A stretch of 24,488 nucleotides of DNA from a virus. Below the pieces are notes generated by a model, which had not been told where the DNA came from, did not search any database, and saw only the letters and a program-made list of their open reading frames with translations. Made by a program: the position numbers and the translations under genes. Shown here piece after piece: positions 22,587 to 24,488 of the stretch. How positions within the stretch are numbered: position 1 is the stretch's first letter; every line of letters begins with the position of its first letter. The stretch spans positions 1-24,488 of the IMG/VR virus record IMGVR_UViG_3300027833_000210; one strand, 5' to 3'.

Positions 22587-22855
22587 GTTCTGCCTTCATT
22601 CTTTAAAATAGAGGCGAGAGGAACCACACTAGACACATTGGAAGGTCGTAGTAGACGGTATGAATCAGTATCCCAGCAGAAGAAAAGAAGAGTGTCATCA
22701 GTTTCCTTGGCTCTATTCTTCTTTTTCTGAATATAGGGAGTTGTGAAGTCTAAGGTACAAACATTGTACTTTAGCTTTTTGGAGTGTTCGCTACGATAAG
22801 TAATAACGGCATCCCCATATGAGCGCACTAGTTGCGCCAGCTCTTGCTTTTTCAC
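22583..22855 (-). CDS. Conserved phage protein of unknown function (90 aa)
   Basis: The frame can open at TTG 22885, but GTG 22855 has AAGGA 7 nt upstream and gives MKKQELAQLVRSYGDAV. A small alpha/beta protein with a helix (1-14) and strands VITYRS, KLKYNVCTLDFTT (27-39), DTLLFFCWDTDSYRLL (54-69) and PSNVSSVVPL (71-80). The C- and W-containing strand pair looks conserved but matches no family I can name. It is cotranslated with the PC4-like gene (ATGA overlap), so a functional link to ssDNA metabolism is possible. No consensus promoter is visible between the terminator at 22931 and this start. Confidence 0.75.
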   Translation of the reverse strand: MKKQELAQLVRSYGDAVITYRSEHSKKLKYNVCTLDFTTPYIQKKKNRAKETDDTLLFFCWDTDSYRLLRPSNVSSVVPLASILKNEGRT

Positions 22856-22930
22856 TATAGTTTCCTTCTGGTAGTAGTTTAGCAATCATTATTACTATGT
22901 ACTTACTCAGAGGTGATTTATACTGGATGC

Positions 22931-22962
22931 AAAAAAGCCCCGCTAGACGAATCTAGCAGGGC
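22931..22962 (-). terminator. Strong rho-independent terminator with UUCG loop
   Basis: On the - strand an 11-bp stem GCCCTGCTAGA / TCTAGCGGGGC with a TTCG loop is followed by TTTTTTG. It begins 11 nt after the stop of the 146-aa gene and makes that gene a monocistronic unit. Confidence 0.95.
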
Positions 22963-22973
22963 GATAGTTACTA

Positions 22974-23414
22974 CTAACCTTCGTCAGAAAGTAGGGTAGT
23001 AAAGTACTGTGCAGCTTTTCCGGTCAACTTAGAGATGATCTCTTCATCAACAGCTTTGCCAGCATCAGTGATAGCAACGGTGAGAGCTTCTTGAGCTGCT
23101 GCTTTGGAGACACGTGTGCCACCTGTAGCTGCGCCGGTAGAAGCGGCTTTTGCTGCTGGGGTTTTCTTAACGTAGACGCCAGCCTTTGTTAAAATCATGC
23201 GAACACCGTTAGGTGATTCGTCTAGTTCTTCTGCAATATCTTTTACAATCTCCATGCTAGTCTCTGGAGTAGGTGATGCTGCTTCGTATAAAGTTACTGC
23301 TTCTGCTTTCTTATCGTCGTCCCAAGCCACTTTGCGTGTCCTCTTGTTAGGGTTTTTGTTTCCTGGGCAGTCGCCCAGAGTTTTGAGTTGTTGTTCGTAG
23401 AATCTTTGTCCCAT
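22974..23414 (-). CDS. Small HTH DNA-binding protein related to the 241-aa array protein (146 aa)
   Basis: Residues about 31-83 form one module like those of the 241-aa protein: WDDDKKAEAVTLYEAA (31-46), then EIVKDIAEELDESPNGVRMIL (55-75) and TKAGVYVKK. This fits a helix-turn-helix with Ser67-Pro-Asn-Gly-Val in the recognition region. An Ala/Thr/Gly-rich linker (86-100) and a helical C-terminus (101-146) follow. An N-terminal CPGNKNPNKRTRK stretch is basic. It has its own consensus promoter P5 and a strong terminator, so high independent expression is likely. It may be a regulator or a nucleoid-like coating protein. Shine-Dalgarno GAGGA precedes the ATG. Confidence 0.82.
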   Translation of the reverse strand: MGQRFYEQQLKTLGDCPGNKNPNKRTRKVAWDDDKKAEAVTLYEAASPTPETSMEIVKDIAEELDESPNGVRMILTKAGVYVKKTPAAKAASTGAATGGTRVSKAAAQEALTVAITDAGKAVDEEIISKLTGKAAQYFTTLLSDEG

Positions 23415-23438
23415 ACATTCCTCGATTTCAGAATGGAT

Positions 23439-23468
23439 ATTATACGGGAAAAATCACCATGTTGTCAA
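23439..23468 (-). promoter_or_regulatory. Sigma70 promoter P5 (TTGACA-18-TATAAT)
   Basis: Perfect -35 (23463-23468) and -10 (23439-23444) with an 18-nt spacer, AAAAAATAATTC upstream, CCCG before the -10. The TGA stop of the HNH gene (23465-23467) lies inside the -35. It drives the 146-aa HTH gene from about 23432. Confidence 0.92.
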
Positions 23469-24226
23469 GAATTATTTTTTGGATCCTCATCTAGCACTCC
23501 TGCAGTAACTAGGGATGCCCGCCTTTCTACCCAAGCATCTGGGTGTAGAGAGGATTTGTGACCGTTTTCCTTTGCGGGAAGATAAATAAGATTGCTCATA
23601 GCATGATCGCCTCCAAGATCTAAAGGCATCCAATGATCTACCTCATAGCCTTCTGGGCAATTCCTGTAAAACTCTTGAATTGCCGATAAATCTTCTTCAA
23701 TCGTACACCCTTTTACTTTTGCTCTACGGCGAGCACTAGCCTCTCTTTTTACCTCTGGATTTTTTCTGTGGTACTCTTTTGTGTGCGCTAATTGATAGTC
23801 TTTATTGAACGTCTTTATACACATATGTTTGTACTCGGTTTCTCTTTGGGTTTTGGAACCTCTTAACACGTGAGAAAAAAGGTGCACTGGGTGAAAGCAC
23901 TCACAAGACTGACAGTAATGTACTTTAAGCACGTTATTGCAGAGCCAGGTTCTCCAAACTTTAAAGCTTGATTTTCCTAGTAACTCATTTATATTTGCTT
24001 TACCTGCGGCGCTTTCATATCCTTTGGCATTTTTCCAGCCGAGGAGCTGTCCTATCTCTGTTAGATCTTTACCATAAACCAATGCCTGTATTAGGTCCCC
24101 CCATGTGGTATTAGGTGTTCCACGTCGAGGAAAAATAATAGTCTCGGGGGAAGATATAATTTTTTTATCTATATAGTGGCTTAGAACTAAATTTGCTAAT
24201 TCTTTATCTGAGTAACTTAAATCCAT
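23465..24226 (-). CDS. HNH endonuclease with N-terminal HTH and Cys-rich region
   Basis: The C-terminal nuclease domain has GYEVDHWMPLDLGGDH (193-208; Asp197-His198), SNLIYLPAKENGHK (211-224; Asn212, Asn221, Lys224). This is the HNH metal-finger layout of phage homing-type enzymes. Upstream of it are a basic KREASARRRAKVKG segment (160-173), a Cys-rich region YCQSCECF (104-111) with Cys136, and an N-terminal HTH-like part DLTEIGQLLGWKNAKGYESA (54-73). Probably a free-standing homing nuclease or a phage-encoded DNA-cleaving factor. It may not serve replication. Its ATG overlaps the upstream stop by 1 nt, with GAGAGG before it. Confidence 0.87.
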   Translation of the reverse strand: MDLSYSDKELANLVLSHYIDKKIISSPETIIFPRRGTPNTTWGDLIQALVYGKDLTEIGQLLGWKNAKGYESAAGKANINELLGKSSFKVWRTWLCNNVLKVHYCQSCECFHPVHLFSHVLRGSKTQRETEYKHMCIKTFNKDYQLAHTKEYHRKNPEVKREASARRRAKVKGCTIEEDLSAIQEFYRNCPEGYEVDHWMPLDLGGDHAMSNLIYLPAKENGHKSSLHPDAWVERRASLVTAGVLDEDPKNNS

Positions 24227-24488
24227 TACAACCTCTCCAAATTTACGCCATACTTTTTCAGATGCTCTAGCTTTGCAAGTTCACAAGCTGGGGCATACGC
24301 GTTGAAGCCACCAGAAGTTACACTTGAGAAGAAAGTATCCTCGCTGTCAACCTTCTGTACTACATATATCTGATAGCAAGAGGCTCCGTACTTGCTCTCA
24401 TAGTCGGTATTACCCATCCCTTTTTTACTAGCTTGATACTCTTGGGTTAGTCTTTCCCCAATTCGTACTGCACTGTGGTATGTTGCAG
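24226..24488 (-). CDS. Unknown small protein, 5' end outside window
   Basis: The frame is open to the window edge (86 visible codons). ATG 24417 is possible, but its Shine-Dalgarno-like AAAAAGGG touches the ATG. The upstream part (SAVRIGERLTQEYQASKKG) reads as a normal helix, so the gene probably starts beyond 24488. Visible features are a YGASCYQIYVVQKV strand, an SGGFNAYAPACELAKLEHL helix and a short C-terminal LKKYGVNLERL. No family is recognised. It overlaps the HNH start by 1 nt. Confidence 0.65.
   Translation of the reverse strand, partial: ATYHSAVRIGERLTQEYQASKKGMGNTDYESKYGASCYQIYVVQKVDSEDTFFSSVTSGGFNAYAPACELAKLEHLKKYGVNLERL

Overview
The window is part of a tailed-phage genome, most likely a lytic marine-type siphovirus with a T5-like replication module. 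It is AT-rich and tightly packed. There are no host genes, rRNA, tRNA, insertion sequences or CRISPR arrays. Two gene blocks converge on one bidirectional terminator near 5102-5129. The replication block carries near-perfect sigma70 promoters, which suggests transcription by a proteobacterial host RNA polymerase. The host cannot be named from this sequence.

Left block (1-5085, + strand): the 3' part of a very long tail fibre gene that is open from the window edge. It is built from repeated linker/domain units, carries an inserted fibre domain, and ends in an S74 intramolecular chaperone. Two small genes follow; they share a duplicated 24-nt leader and are probably fibre or virion accessories.

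Right block (5144-24488, - strand) is read from right to left. It holds a partial unknown gene and an HNH endonuclease; then a promoter, a short HTH protein and a strong terminator; then an unknown 90-aa protein and a PC4-like ssDNA-binding protein; then promoter and LigA; then promoter, LigB, a four-module HTH-array protein and the DnaB-like helicase; then promoter, a 93-aa protein, TOPRIM primase, family A DNA polymerase, a 165-aa unknown, PhoH-like ATPase and SF2 helicase; then promoter, a 133-aa unknown, gp32-like SSB, SbcD/gp47, SbcC/gp46, a 57-aa ORF, a PD-(D/E)XK nuclease, flap endonuclease, class II ribonucleotide reductase and a small DUF6447-like protein. Most neighbouring genes overlap by 1-32 nt or are separated by a few bases.

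Together the right block encodes replication (helicase, primase, polymerase, SSB, split NAD+ ligase, flap nuclease), recombination (SbcCD, resolvase-like nuclease, SF2 helicase, PC4-like protein) and nucleotide supply (B12-dependent RNR). The most unusual features are five near-identical promoter cassettes sitting directly behind stop codons, a family of HTH-array proteins with UUCG-hairpin 3' ends, and a promoter that overlaps the apparent start codon of the gene it precedes. I computed no alignments or database searches; family calls rest on visible motifs and memory.
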